Part shown: positions 1 through 5,789 of the stretch, in pieces
How positions within the stretch are numbered: position 1 is the stretch's first letter
Layout: the number at the start of each line of letters is the position of its first letter
Assembly (NCBI GenBank): GCA_937930265.1
Contig: CALGLI010000275.1
Coordinates: 1-5,789, forward strand
Direction of reading: 5' to 3'
Length of the DNA stretch: 5,789 nt
From: an uncultured Veillonella sp.
GTDB taxonomy: Bacteria; Bacillota; Negativicutes; Veillonellales; Veillonellaceae
Notes under the pieces: model-generated
Told to the model about the DNA's origin: nothing
What the model saw: the letters and a program-made list of their open reading frames with translations, nothing else
The model's database searches: none
Translations under genes and position numbers: made by a program

Positions 1-81
1 AACTGCAGGATGAGGAGGACACCCACCTGCCCTTGCAGGATCAAAACACGGTATGGATACGGCATAGTGGGGCTTTTATGT
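1..81 (+). ncRNA. ssrS: 6S RNA, 3' portion (5' part outside window)
   Basis: 6S RNA binds sigma-70/sigma-A RNA polymerase holoenzyme by mimicking an open promoter and lowers transcription in stationary phase. What is seen: the order AACTGC, GAC, ACCCACCTGC, hairpin, CAAAACACGG, ACGGCAT, GGGGCTTTT follows the 3' half of known 6S RNAs. The E. coli RNA has AAACTGCGACGACACATTC, then a CCTTG..CAAGG hairpin, TTCAAG and a GGCGGCATC end. Here the hairpin is CCTGC (26-30), loop CCTT, GCAGG (35-39), a perfect 5-bp stem. An intrinsic terminator follows directly. No start codon with a plausible reading frame exists in the stretch. The 5' arm, which should pair with the 3' end near 60-78, and the bulk of the central bubble lie left of the window. 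The identity therefore rests on half the molecule, and the exact 3' end is estimated. Its position just upstream of rarA recalls Bacillus, where a 6S gene lies near yrvM/yrvN (rarA). Confidence 0.7.
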
Positions 82-108
82 AACCGCCTTATGGTGGTTT
101 ATTTTTTT
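82..108 (+). terminator. intrinsic terminator of the 6S RNA gene
   Basis: The stem AACCGCC (82-88) pairs with GGTGGTT (93-99) across a TTAT loop, giving 7 bp with one G-T wobble. It is followed by T, A and a run of seven T (102-108). This is the classic hairpin-plus-U-tract layout. It ends transcription of the RNA gene to its left and separates it from the rarA promoter. The other strand has no comparable T-tract after the hairpin, so the site looks one-directional. Confidence 0.85.
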
Positions 109-125
109 GTGTTAACAAGAACATA

Positions 126-154
126 TAGACTATATAACTAGATACATGTATAAT
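126..154 (+). promoter_or_regulatory. sigma-A/sigma-70 promoter for rarA
   Basis: TAGACT (126-131, 4 of 6 to TTGACA) lies exactly 17 bp from a perfect TATAAT (149-154). The predicted transcription start is near 161, giving a leader of about 48 nt. It lies after the 6S terminator, so rarA should have its own transcript. The rarA ribosome binding site GGGAGGTG (196-203) follows downstream. Confidence 0.7.
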
Positions 155-161
155 AAAAAAC

Positions 162-176
162 AGATAGTAATTATCA
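162..176. promoter_or_regulatory. Fur-box-like palindrome at the rarA start site
   Basis: AGATAGTAATTATCA matches the 7-1-7 Fur consensus TGATAATNATTATCA at 12 of 14 fixed positions. It starts at the predicted +1 of the rarA promoter, where a bound repressor would block initiation. It fits the PerR version of the box less well (10 of 14). The gap is very AT-rich, so a chance match to an AT-rich consensus is a real possibility. This is an inference from pattern only. Confidence 0.3.
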
Positions 177-208
177 ATATATGATGGTAGATACAGGGAG
201 GTGTAAGG

Positions 209-1507
209 ATGAATTTGTTTGAGAATATGGAGACAGTAGACCCATTTGAACCCTTGGCGGTCCGTATGCGACCACGTTCGTTGGACCATTTTTTTGGACA
301 AGAACAAGTAGTAGGGCCTGGTACATTTCTTCGTTCTATGATTGAAGAAGACAGAGTACCCTCTTTGTTGCTGTATGGTCCATCAGGTACTGGAAAAACG
401 ACGTTGGCTAAAATTATTTCTGAGTTAACCAGCAGTCGTTTTGTCATGCTCAATGCGACCAATGTGGGGATTGGTGAACTTCGTAGTACTATCGAAGAAG
501 CGATTCGCATTCGTAGTTCATTGCAACAACGAACAATTTTGTTCTTAGATGAAATTCATCGCTTTAATAAAAGCCAGCAAGATGTATTACTTCCGTCGGT
601 GGAAAGTGGTCAAATTATTTTAATTGGTGCTACCACAGAGAACCCTTTTTTTGAAGTGAATCGACCTCTCTTATCGCGTTTACGTTTACTCACATTAGAG
701 AGGCTAGACTCTAGTGCCTTAGTGTCTATCTTGCGCCGAGCTTTAACAGATGTAGACTATGGTTTGGGTAAAAAAGATCTATCTGCTACAGATGAACTAT
801 TGGAAGATATAGGTCGTTTTGTAGATGGAGATGCCCGTATGGCTTTAAATATTCTGGAGCAAGTGGGAGCCATGGTGAGACCGCATGAGGAGATTACGAT
901 TGAGGTGGTGGAAAAAGTATTAGGTCGCCGTGTGTATCGCTATGATAAGAAGGGGAACAATCATTATGATGTAATTTCTGCTTTCATTAAAAGTATGCGT
1001 GGCTCTGATCCAGATGCGGTGCTATACTATTTAGCTCGTATGATTGAGGCAGGAGAGGACCCTGTATTTATCGCACGACGCATCATCATCTGCGCTGCAG
1101 AAGATGTGGGGTTGGCAGATCCACAAGCGTTGGTAGTGGCCAATGCGGCGGCACAAGCGGCTCATATGGTAGGGTTACCAGAGGCGCGCATTATATTATC
1201 TGAGGCCGCCTTATATGTAGCCTTAGCACCTAAGAGTAATAGCGCCTATGTAGGGATTGATGCAGCCATCCATGCGGTGCGTCATAAGGAGCAAGGGGAG
1301 GTGCCCAAACATTTGCGAGATGCCCATTATGGTGGCGCTAAACAATTAGGACATGGAGTTGGGTACCGCTATGCACAGGACTATCCTAATGGTTATGTGG
1401 AGCAGCAATATTTACCAGATGCTTTGGTAAGTGAGCAATTTTATACCCCTTTGGAACGTGGACATGAAGGTAAACTTGTGAAAGACTGGGAAGACCGCAA
1501 ACAATGA
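209..1507 (+). CDS. rarA: replication-associated recombination protein RarA (MgsA family AAA+ ATPase)
   Basis: RarA is a cytoplasmic tetrameric AAA+ ATPase related to clamp-loader subunits and eukaryotic WRNIP1. It acts at stalled replication forks and single-strand/double-strand DNA junctions. Seen in the 432-residue product: Walker A GPSGTGKT (57-64), Walker B ILFLDEIH (110-117) followed by the family-typical RFNKSQQD, sensor 1 ATTENP (141-146), arginine finger in LSRLR (R157), and sensor 2 GDARMALN (R210). The C-terminal oligomerisation domain includes DKKGNNHYD (246-254), YYLARMIEAGEDP (273-285) and APKSNSAY (340-347). Length and domain order are normal and every expected catalytic residue is present. 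The start is set by GGGAGGTG five bases before the ATG; a second in-frame ATG at 227 lacks such a site. It lies downstream of the 6S RNA gene with its own promoter and is followed by a separate ftsK promoter, so it is probably monocistronic. Confidence 0.97.
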   Translation: MNLFENMETVDPFEPLAVRMRPRSLDHFFGQEQVVGPGTFLRSMIEEDRVPSLLLYGPSGTGKTTLAKIISELTSSRFVMLNATNVGIGELRSTIEEAIRIRSSLQQRTILFLDEIHRFNKSQQDVLLPSVESGQIILIGATTENPFFEVNRPLLSRLRLLTLERLDSSALVSILRRALTDVDYGLGKKDLSATDELLEDIGRFVDGDARMALNILEQVGAMVRPHEEITIEVVEKVLGRRVYRYDKKGNNHYDVISAFIKSMRGSDPDAVLYYLARMIEAGEDPVFIARRIIICAAEDVGLADPQALVVANAAAQAAHMVGLPEARIILSEAALYVALAPKSNSAYVGIDAAIHAVRHKEQGEVPKHLRDAHYGGAKQLGHGVGYRYAQDYPNGYVEQQYLPDALVSEQFYTPLERGHEGKLVKDWEDRKQ

Positions 1508-1510
1508 GGA

Positions 1511-1538
1511 CTGCCATGGGGGTAATGGTGTTGTTTTT
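1511..1538 (+). terminator. weak terminator-like hairpin after rarA
   Basis: Starting four bases after the rarA stop, TGCCAT (1512-1517) can pair with ATGGTG (1525-1530). The 6-bp stem includes two G-T wobbles and has a GGGGGTA loop. A T-rich stretch, TTGTTTTT (1531-1538), follows. Position and layout fit an intrinsic terminator, but the stem is weak, so read-through into ftsK is likely. Confidence 0.35.
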
Positions 1539-1550
1539 GAGGATATTCGA

Positions 1551-1579
1551 TATACTTTCATAGGTGGAAATGGTATAAT
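1551..1579 (+). promoter_or_regulatory. extended -10 promoter for ftsK
   Basis: TGGTATAAT (1571-1579) is a full extended -10 element (TG, one base, TATAAT). The hexamer 17 bp upstream, TATACT (1551-1556), matches TTGACA at only 3 positions, which the extended -10 could offset. The predicted start is near 1586, about 38 nt before the ftsK ATG. It probably drives ftsK, the RodZ-like gene and ygiQ, since I see no clear promoter between those genes. Confidence 0.65.
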
Positions 1580-1613
1580 AAAGTGCTAAGGTATATGATA
1601 GAAACGGAATTTT

Positions 1614-1617
1614 GGAG
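1614..1617 (+). promoter_or_regulatory. ribosome binding site that decides the ftsK start
   Basis: GGAG lies six bases before the ATG at 1624, a good spacing. The frame also offers TTG codons at 1612 and 1618. The first has only a GGA three bases upstream, and the second abuts GGAG directly, so both are poorer starts. The ATG is preferred, which shortens the longest reading by four residues. Confidence 0.75.
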
Positions 1618-1623
1618 TTGGAC

Positions 1624-4365
1624 ATGGCAGAGGAAAAGAAAGGTAGGTCCTCACGAGGAGGACAAAAGATACAATCGAAACGATCTACTCCCCTAAAGGA
1701 AAGCAAAGCAGGTAAAACGAAAGATGCTAAAACAAAGACGAAAGGCATTCGGAGTGAAATTAAAGGCCTAGTTCTTATGGGCTTTGCCATACTGGCTCTT
1801 ATCGGTATGGCTGGAGTAGAGACCGGCATATGGGGCAGTATCATTAGTGGTATTTTTTCCTATGGGTTTGGCCTAGGTGGTTGGGTAGTAGCTCTATGGG
1901 TTCTCTATAATGGATGGTGCTGGTTATATAGAGGCTCTTTAGCTGCAATTACGAGAAAAGGATTACTATATACAGGATTACTATTCGTTGTATTAGTGCA
2001 ACTGGTGTTATGGAAGGTAACTAGTGGCGATGAATTAAGTACTACAACACTAGCAGAGAATGGTGGTGTAGTCGGTGGTTTATTAGGGACGCTGTTTAGA
2101 AGTTTAGTGGGGGACATCGGTGGTCTTTTACTATCCGCTATTATAGGGCTCGTCTGCGTACTAGGAATTACTAAATTGTCTTTACGCGAAGGCTTACATA
2201 AAGCGAAAGACAAGGCTAGTGTGGGACTGGAAATAGCGCAAGAAAAAGCAACAGAAACAGCTAGTGCTATTCGTGAGCAAGTGCAGGAATGGCAAGAGGA
2301 ATGGCGAGAAGAACGCCGCAAAGCCTATGATCGTGAAAAAGATACAAGGTACCCTAAAACAGAAGATTCATCTACTGAAATAGAATCAGAGTCAGATACG
2401 GTGATAGAAACTCTAGGAACAATGGACAATGCAACGGTGGCAGAGGTATCGGAACCTAGTGTAGTCGATACAGAGTCTGTAGCACAACCAGAAACAGTAA
2501 TGGATGCACCAGAACGAGAAGAAATGGAGCCTAGTCATGATGTAATAATAACACCACCGTGTGTTGACAGCGATGAGGATGAAGAGACGTATATTTCAGA
2601 GCCTCACATCCGTGAAGATGAAGTAGTGACGAGTACTTCTGAGGTAGAATCAGTAGTGGCCCCTCCGATGGTAAATCATGTAGAAGAAGCTACAGAGGAT
2701 ACATCTTTACAGGATACATCAGGAGAGATATATACTACAGACGTAGATGAAGAATCCTATGCAAGTGAAGAATCTACTAAGCTAGAACCTATAACTCCGC
2801 CATCATTTTTGCAAACTACTAACTATGTAGAACCTTTGGTGGAAGTACCAACGATAGAAACAACGAAGGAGGATACAGCGGCAGTAGCTGTGAATACGGA
2901 CGGAGTAGCTCGTCCTAGGACGATAGAAAAACCTTACCAATATCCACCGTTGACGATGCTTTCACAGGGGAAATCCAATCCTGTGACCAGTGAAGAAGTG
3001 GCACATAATGCGGTCTTGTTAGAAGAAACATTAGATAATTTTGGTATTACAGCAAAAGTGGTGAATGCTACCCAAGGTCCAACGGTAACACGATATGAAT
3101 TAGAACCTGCGAAAGGGACAAAAGTAAGCCGTATTATGGGCTTACAAGATGATTTAAAAATGAGCTTAGCAGCCGTGGATATTCGTATGGAAGCACCTAT
3201 TCCAGGAAAGTCTGCAGTAGGCATTGAAATTCCTAATAAAAATGTGTCTGCTGTTCATTTACGAGATGTATTGGACTGTGAAGAGTTCCAACAAGCGAGT
3301 GGTGGTATTCCGGTAGGACTTGGTAAAGATATTGCGGATATGCCGGTGATAACGGACTTGGCGAAAATGCCACATCTATTGGTGGCTGGATCCACGGGTT
3401 CGGGTAAGTCCGTATGCGTTAATACATTGATTTCTAGTATCTTATTTAGTCGTAAGCCAGATGAAGTGAAATTGATTTTAGTAGACCCTAAGATGGTAGA
3501 GTTATCTGTGTATAACGGTATTCCTCACTTGATGTTACCAGTAGTAACAGATATGAATAAGGCGGCTGCTGTATTACGGTGGGCGGTTCGTGAAATGGAT
3601 GCCCGTTACATGACATTAGCCACAGCGGGTGTCCGTAATGTGGCTAGCTATAATAAGCAAAATCCCACAAAAGCGATGCCATTGATTTTAATCATCATCG
3701 ATGAGTTAGCTGATTTGATGATGACCAATCCAGATGTGGAGGAATCCATTGACCGATTAGCGGCGAAAGCACGTGCCGCAGGGATTCATATGGTATTGGC
3801 AACGCAACGTCCATCAGTGGATGTGATTACAGGTAAAATTAAAGCCAATGTGCCGAGCCGTATTGCTTTCACAGTGGCTACTCAGATTGATTCTCGTACC
3901 ATTTTGGACCAAGCAGGAGCAGAACGCCTATTAGGTCGCGGAGATATGTTATTTAATCCTATAGGAGCGAATAAACCAATTCGTATTCAAGGGGCTTTCA
4001 TTTCTGATGAAGAAGTGGAAGAATTGATTGCCTTTGTAAAAGGACAAGGTCAGCCAGAATACGATGAAGTGATGATGGCAGAAACAGATAAAGGTGCTGA
4101 AAGTTCTGATGCTGCTGGCAGTGAAGAGGAACAAGATGAATTGTTGGAACGAGCTGTACAAATTGTACTAGAACAACGTACTGCATCAGCTTCTATCTTG
4201 CAACGTAGATTGCGTGTAGGCTTTTCAAGAGCAGGTCGTCTTATTGATACGATGCAGGATATGAATATTATTGGACCGCCTACAAATAGTAGTAAAGGTC
4301 GCGATATTTTAATGGGAGAAGATCAAATTCGAGAATTATATTTCCCAAATTTTACAGTAGATTAG
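1624..4365 (+). CDS. ftsK: DNA translocase FtsK/SpoIIIE family
   Basis: FtsK is a septum-anchored hexameric motor that pumps double-stranded DNA to clear the chromosome from the closing division site. Seen in the 913-residue product: a basic N-terminus (1-47), hydrophobic membrane segments at about 47-65, 69-101, 113-131 and 165-183, then a highly charged helical stretch (about 188-242). A strongly acidic, Ser/Thr/Val/Glu-rich linker follows (about 244-430). The motor comprises the alpha domain (about 437-565) and the RecA-like beta domain with Walker A GSTGSGKS (589-596), Walker B LILIIIDELADLMM (687-700) and ATQRPS (726-731). The C-terminal gamma winged helix (about 838-900) contains LQRRLRVGFSRAGRLID (859-875). 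The long linker makes it larger than Bacillus SpoIIIE. At the gamma positions that read DNA in E. coli FtsK (Asn, Arg, Glu) it has S868, R872 and D875. No sporulation gene is in view, so FtsK is the safer name. It is the first gene of an apparent operon with the RodZ-like gene and ygiQ. Confidence 0.97.
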   Translation: MAEEKKGRSSRGGQKIQSKRSTPLKESKAGKTKDAKTKTKGIRSEIKGLVLMGFAILALIGMAGVETGIWGSIISGIFSYGFGLGGWVVALWVLYNGWCWLYRGSLAAITRKGLLYTGLLFVVLVQLVLWKVTSGDELSTTTLAENGGVVGGLLGTLFRSLVGDIGGLLLSAIIGLVCVLGITKLSLREGLHKAKDKASVGLEIAQEKATETASAIREQVQEWQEEWREERRKAYDREKDTRYPKTEDSSTEIESESDTVIETLGTMDNATVAEVSEPSVVDTESVAQPETVMDAPEREEMEPSHDVIITPPCVDSDEDEETYISEPHIREDEVVTSTSEVESVVAPPMVNHVEEATEDTSLQDTSGEIYTTDVDEESYASEESTKLEPITPPSFLQTTNYVEPLVEVPTIETTKEDTAAVAVNTDGVARPRTIEKPYQYPPLTMLSQGKSNPVTSEEVAHNAVLLEETLDNFGITAKVVNATQGPTVTRYELEPAKGTKVSRIMGLQDDLKMSLAAVDIRMEAPIPGKSAVGIEIPNKNVSAVHLRDVLDCEEFQQASGGIPVGLGKDIADMPVITDLAKMPHLLVAGSTGSGKSVCVNTLISSILFSRKPDEVKLILVDPKMVELSVYNGIPHLMLPVVTDMNKAAAVLRWAVREMDARYMTLATAGVRNVASYNKQNPTKAMPLILIIIDELADLMMTNPDVEESIDRLAAKARAAGIHMVLATQRPSVDVITGKIKANVPSRIAFTVATQIDSRTILDQAGAERLLGRGDMLFNPIGANKPIRIQGAFISDEEVEELIAFVKGQGQPEYDEVMMAETDKGAESSDAAGSEEEQDELLERAVQIVLEQRTASASILQRRLRVGFSRAGRLIDTMQDMNIIGPPTNSSKGRDILMGEDQIRELYFPNFTVD

Positions 4366-4371
4366 AGTAGA

Positions 4372-4398
4372 GTGCCATTTGCGTTATGTAGATGGCAC
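4372..4398 (+). other. intercistronic stem-loop between ftsK and the RodZ-like gene
   Basis: GTGCCATTTGC (4372-4382) pairs with GTAGATGGCAC (4388-4398) around a GTTAT loop. The stem is 11 bp with two G-T wobbles, and its outer 7 bp are perfect. No T-tract follows, so it is not a standard intrinsic terminator. It ends ten bases before the AGGAGG of the next gene. Possible roles are mRNA processing, 3'-end protection of ftsK mRNA, or tuning of downstream translation. These roles are inferred; only the inverted repeat is seen. Confidence 0.55.
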
Positions 4399-4408
4399 CT
4401 ATATGTAT

Positions 4409-4414
4409 AGGAGG
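4409..4414 (+). promoter_or_regulatory. ribosome binding site that decides the RodZ-like start
   Basis: A perfect AGGAGG sits four bases before the ATG at 4419. The reading frame is open further upstream to an ATG at 4392. That codon lies inside the 3' arm of the stem-loop, has no ribosome binding site, and would add nine residues unlike the family N-terminus. Position 4419 is therefore taken as the start. Confidence 0.85.
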
Positions 4415-4418
4415 TTCT

Positions 4419-4865
4419 ATGGCATCGATTGGCGAGGAACTTAGACGTGAGCGTCAACGACGGGGATTAACATTAGAACAAATTGAAGATGTATTACATA
4501 TAAAAGTAGCTTACCTACATGCCTTGGAGCATGATGAATTTAGTCGTATTCCAGGTGGTGTGTACACCAAAGGGTTCATAAAAAATTATAGTGAACTACT
4601 GGGCTTAGATAGTCATCGATTGGTGGATACTTTCAAAAATAGAATTGGTGAATCCTTGACGATTCCTAAACGCAGAATAGTATCAAAAGAACAGGATAAG
4701 ACTGATGCTTTTCGAGAACAGGAATTGATTGAGGAGCCGAAACGGCGGTTAACTTATGAAAGTCGAAAGGCAAAACGACAAAAAACAATGATGATAGAAC
4801 GATTTGTAGTAGGTGGTATTTTGCTACTGATCATTCTGTTTTTAGGTTGGCTATTTTTAGTGTAA
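4419..4865 (+). CDS. RodZ-like helix-turn-helix membrane protein, short form
   Basis: RodZ proteins are membrane-anchored adaptors whose cytoplasmic helix-turn-helix domain binds MreB in rod-shaped bacteria. Seen in the 148-residue product: a RodZ-type HTH domain (about 2-76) beginning IGEELRRERQRRGLTLEQIE and including the characteristic FSRIPGGVYTKGFIKNY (41-57). Then come a basic/charged juxtamembrane linker (about 78-128) and one hydrophobic segment (129-148) that ends the protein. Basic residues before the segment predict N-in topology. F53 and Y57 fall where RodZ structures have aromatic residues contacting MreB. The usual extracytoplasmic C-terminal domain is absent; the stop is followed 18 bases later by the next gene, so this is not an obvious frameshift remnant. 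It is cotranscribed with ftsK by context. It could instead be a membrane-tethered XRE-type regulator, but the HTH sequence favours RodZ. Confidence 0.85.
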   Translation: MASIGEELRRERQRRGLTLEQIEDVLHIKVAYLHALEHDEFSRIPGGVYTKGFIKNYSELLGLDSHRLVDTFKNRIGESLTIPKRRIVSKEQDKTDAFREQELIEEPKRRLTYESRKAKRQKTMMIERFVVGGILLLIILFLGWLFLV

Positions 4866-4883
4866 TACAGTATAAGGAATACT

Positions 4884-5789
4884 ATGAAAGAACAATATTT
4901 AATTACTACAAAAGCAGAAATGGACGAACGGGGGTGGGCTGAACTTGATTTTGTCATTATCAGTGGAGATGCCTATGTGGATCATCCTTCTTTTGCACCT
5001 ACTGTGATTGGTAGATTATTAGAGTCCTACGGATATCGTGTAGGCATTATAGCCCAGCCAGATTGGAATGATGTAAATGCCTTTAAGGTATTAGGAAAAC
5101 CTCGATTGGCATCCTTAGTGACAGCAGGAAATTTAGACAGTATGCTCAATAAATTTACCGCAGCTAAGAAACATCGCCGTGATGACGGGTATTCTCCAGG
5201 TGGCGAATCTGGACGGCGCCCAGACCGAGCTACGGTGGTGTATGCGAATCGTATGCGAGAGGCTTTCAAAGGGGTTCCAGTTGTCATTGGCGGCATTGAA
5301 GCTAGTTTGCGACGATTTGCCCATTATGACTATTGGTCAGATACGGTGCGCCGCTCTATTTTGATGGATAGTAAAGCAGATGTTCTTATCTATGGTATGG
5401 GAGAAAAGCAAATCCGTGAAATCGCTGAAGCCTTAGATAAAGACCAATTACAAAAACGATTACCTGGAATCAAAGGAATTTGTTATGTTGCCAACACAGT
5501 ACCAGAGAATGCCATCGAATGCCCGTCCTATGAAGCTATATCAGCAGATAAAGAAGTCTTTGCTCAAGCTTTCAAAATGCAATTTGATGAGCAAGATCCA
5601 TACTATGGGAAAACAGTGGCGCAAGGCCATGGCAATCGGTATATAGTACAGAATAGTCCAGCTTTACCATTAACACAGGAAGAAATGGACCATGTCTATA
5701 GTTTACCCTATACGAGAAAATGGCATCCTATGTATGATGCGGCTGGCGGAGTACCTGCCTTAGCAGAAGTACAGTTTAGTATTACTAGC
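4884..5789 (+). CDS. ygiQ: YgiQ family radical SAM protein, N-terminal part (cut by window edge)
   Basis: YgiQ proteins are large radical S-adenosylmethionine enzymes of unproven substrate, related in their core to other Fe-S radical SAM enzymes. The first 302 codons are present with no stop. Seen: the family N-terminal domain with SGDAYVDHPSF (27-37), YRVGIIAQPDW (51-61), SPGGESGRRPDRATVVY (104-120), VVIGGIEASLRRFAHYDYW (133-151), and a GMGE motif (171-174). The last residues, VQFSITS, normally lie just before RGCxGxCxFC, so the CxxxCxxC cluster ligands should begin a few residues past the edge. The start is supported by AAGGA (4874-4878), five bases before the ATG, and by alignment of LITTKAEMDERGW with the family N-terminus. 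The 18-base gap from the RodZ-like stop indicates translation from the same mRNA. The reading frame shows no lesion in the visible part. Confidence 0.93.
   Translation, partial: MKEQYLITTKAEMDERGWAELDFVIISGDAYVDHPSFAPTVIGRLLESYGYRVGIIAQPDWNDVNAFKVLGKPRLASLVTAGNLDSMLNKFTAAKKHRRDDGYSPGGESGRRPDRATVVYANRMREAFKGVPVVIGGIEASLRRFAHYDYWSDTVRRSILMDSKADVLIYGMGEKQIREIAEALDKDQLQKRLPGIKGICYVANTVPENAIECPSYEAISADKEVFAQAFKMQFDEQDPYYGKTVAQGHGNRYIVQNSPALPLTQEEMDHVYSLPYTRKWHPMYDAAGGVPALAEVQFSITS

Noticed and set aside
139..195. Direct repeat TAGATACA at 139-146 and 188-195 flanking the rarA leader
   Set aside because: Only eight bases in very AT-rich DNA, one copy overlapping the promoter spacer and the other abutting the ribosome binding site. 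Chance explains it.
130..510. Reverse-strand open frame of 126 codons over the 5' end of rarA
   Set aside because: It lies antisense to a well-supported AAA+ gene including its Walker A region, has no recognisable domain, and has no evident ribosome binding site. It is a shadow frame.
947..954. AAGAAGGG inside rarA as a SpoIIIE/FtsK-type polar sequence (SRS GAGAAGGG)
   Set aside because: It differs from SRS by one base and encodes the conserved KKGN stretch of RarA. A single near match in a short window means nothing without genome skew data.
1612..1623. TTG at 1612 as the ftsK start, adding MELD
   Set aside because: Its upstream GGA is only three bases away, while GGAG is ideally spaced for the ATG at 1624.
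1386..1844. Reverse-strand open frame of 152 codons spanning the rarA-ftsK gap
   Set aside because: It overlaps the 3' end of rarA, the ftsK promoter and the conserved FtsK membrane region on the other strand. The product shows no recognisable motif.
4379..4407. Possible promoter (TTGCGT plus TATGTA) before the RodZ-like gene
   Set aside because: The -10 candidate matches TATAAT at only three positions and overlaps the region just before the AGGAGG, leaving no useful leader.
4392..4418. ATG at 4392 as the start of the RodZ-like gene
   Set aside because: It is buried in the stem-loop 3' arm without a ribosome binding site. AGGAGG and the family-like N-terminus point to 4419.
5179..5364. Forward 61-codon open frame inside ygiQ
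   Set aside because: It lies out of frame within a conserved YgiQ block (the SPGGESGRRPD to YDYW region), which accounts for the sequence.

Overview
The window reads as an ordinary chromosomal housekeeping segment of a low-to-moderate GC bacterium of the Firmicutes sensu lato. The best fit is a Veillonella-like Negativicute. That assignment is inference: it rests on the protein flavour, strong AGGAGG-type ribosome binding sites, TATAAT promoters and gene order, with no database search and no rRNA in view. All real genes lie on the + strand. I see no mobile element, CRISPR array, tRNA, rRNA or defence system.

Layout. Positions 1-81 look like the 3' end of a 6S RNA (ssrS), which closes with an intrinsic terminator at 82-108. 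A short AT-rich gap (109-208) carries a well-formed sigma-70/sigma-A promoter and, overlapping the likely transcription start, a Fur-box-like palindrome. It leads into rarA (209-1507), a complete AAA+ replication-associated recombination factor. The rarA-ftsK gap (1508-1623) holds a weak terminator-like hairpin and an extended -10 promoter. ftsK (1624-4365) encodes a complete 913-residue septal DNA translocase with an N-terminal membrane domain, a long acidic linker, a RecA-like motor and a C-terminal winged helix. A stem-loop at 4372-4398 separates ftsK from a 148-residue RodZ-like helix-turn-helix membrane protein (4419-4865). Eighteen bases later a YgiQ-family radical SAM gene starts (4884) and runs off the right edge, just before the place where its iron-sulfur cysteine motif is expected.

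How the genes fit together. 6S RNA (RNA polymerase regulation) and rarA (stalled-fork maintenance) are adjacent but have separate transcription signals. ftsK, the RodZ-like gene and ygiQ appear to be one transcription unit driven from the promoter at 1551-1579. Chromosome segregation at the septum (FtsK) and a membrane-anchored cytoskeletal-type adaptor (RodZ-like) make a plausible division/morphogenesis pair. The role of YgiQ proteins is not established. I found no clearly novel system. The points most worth a second look are the changed DNA-reading residues in the FtsK winged helix, the short RodZ form, the 6S RNA/rarA junction with its Fur-like box, and the intercistronic stem-loop.
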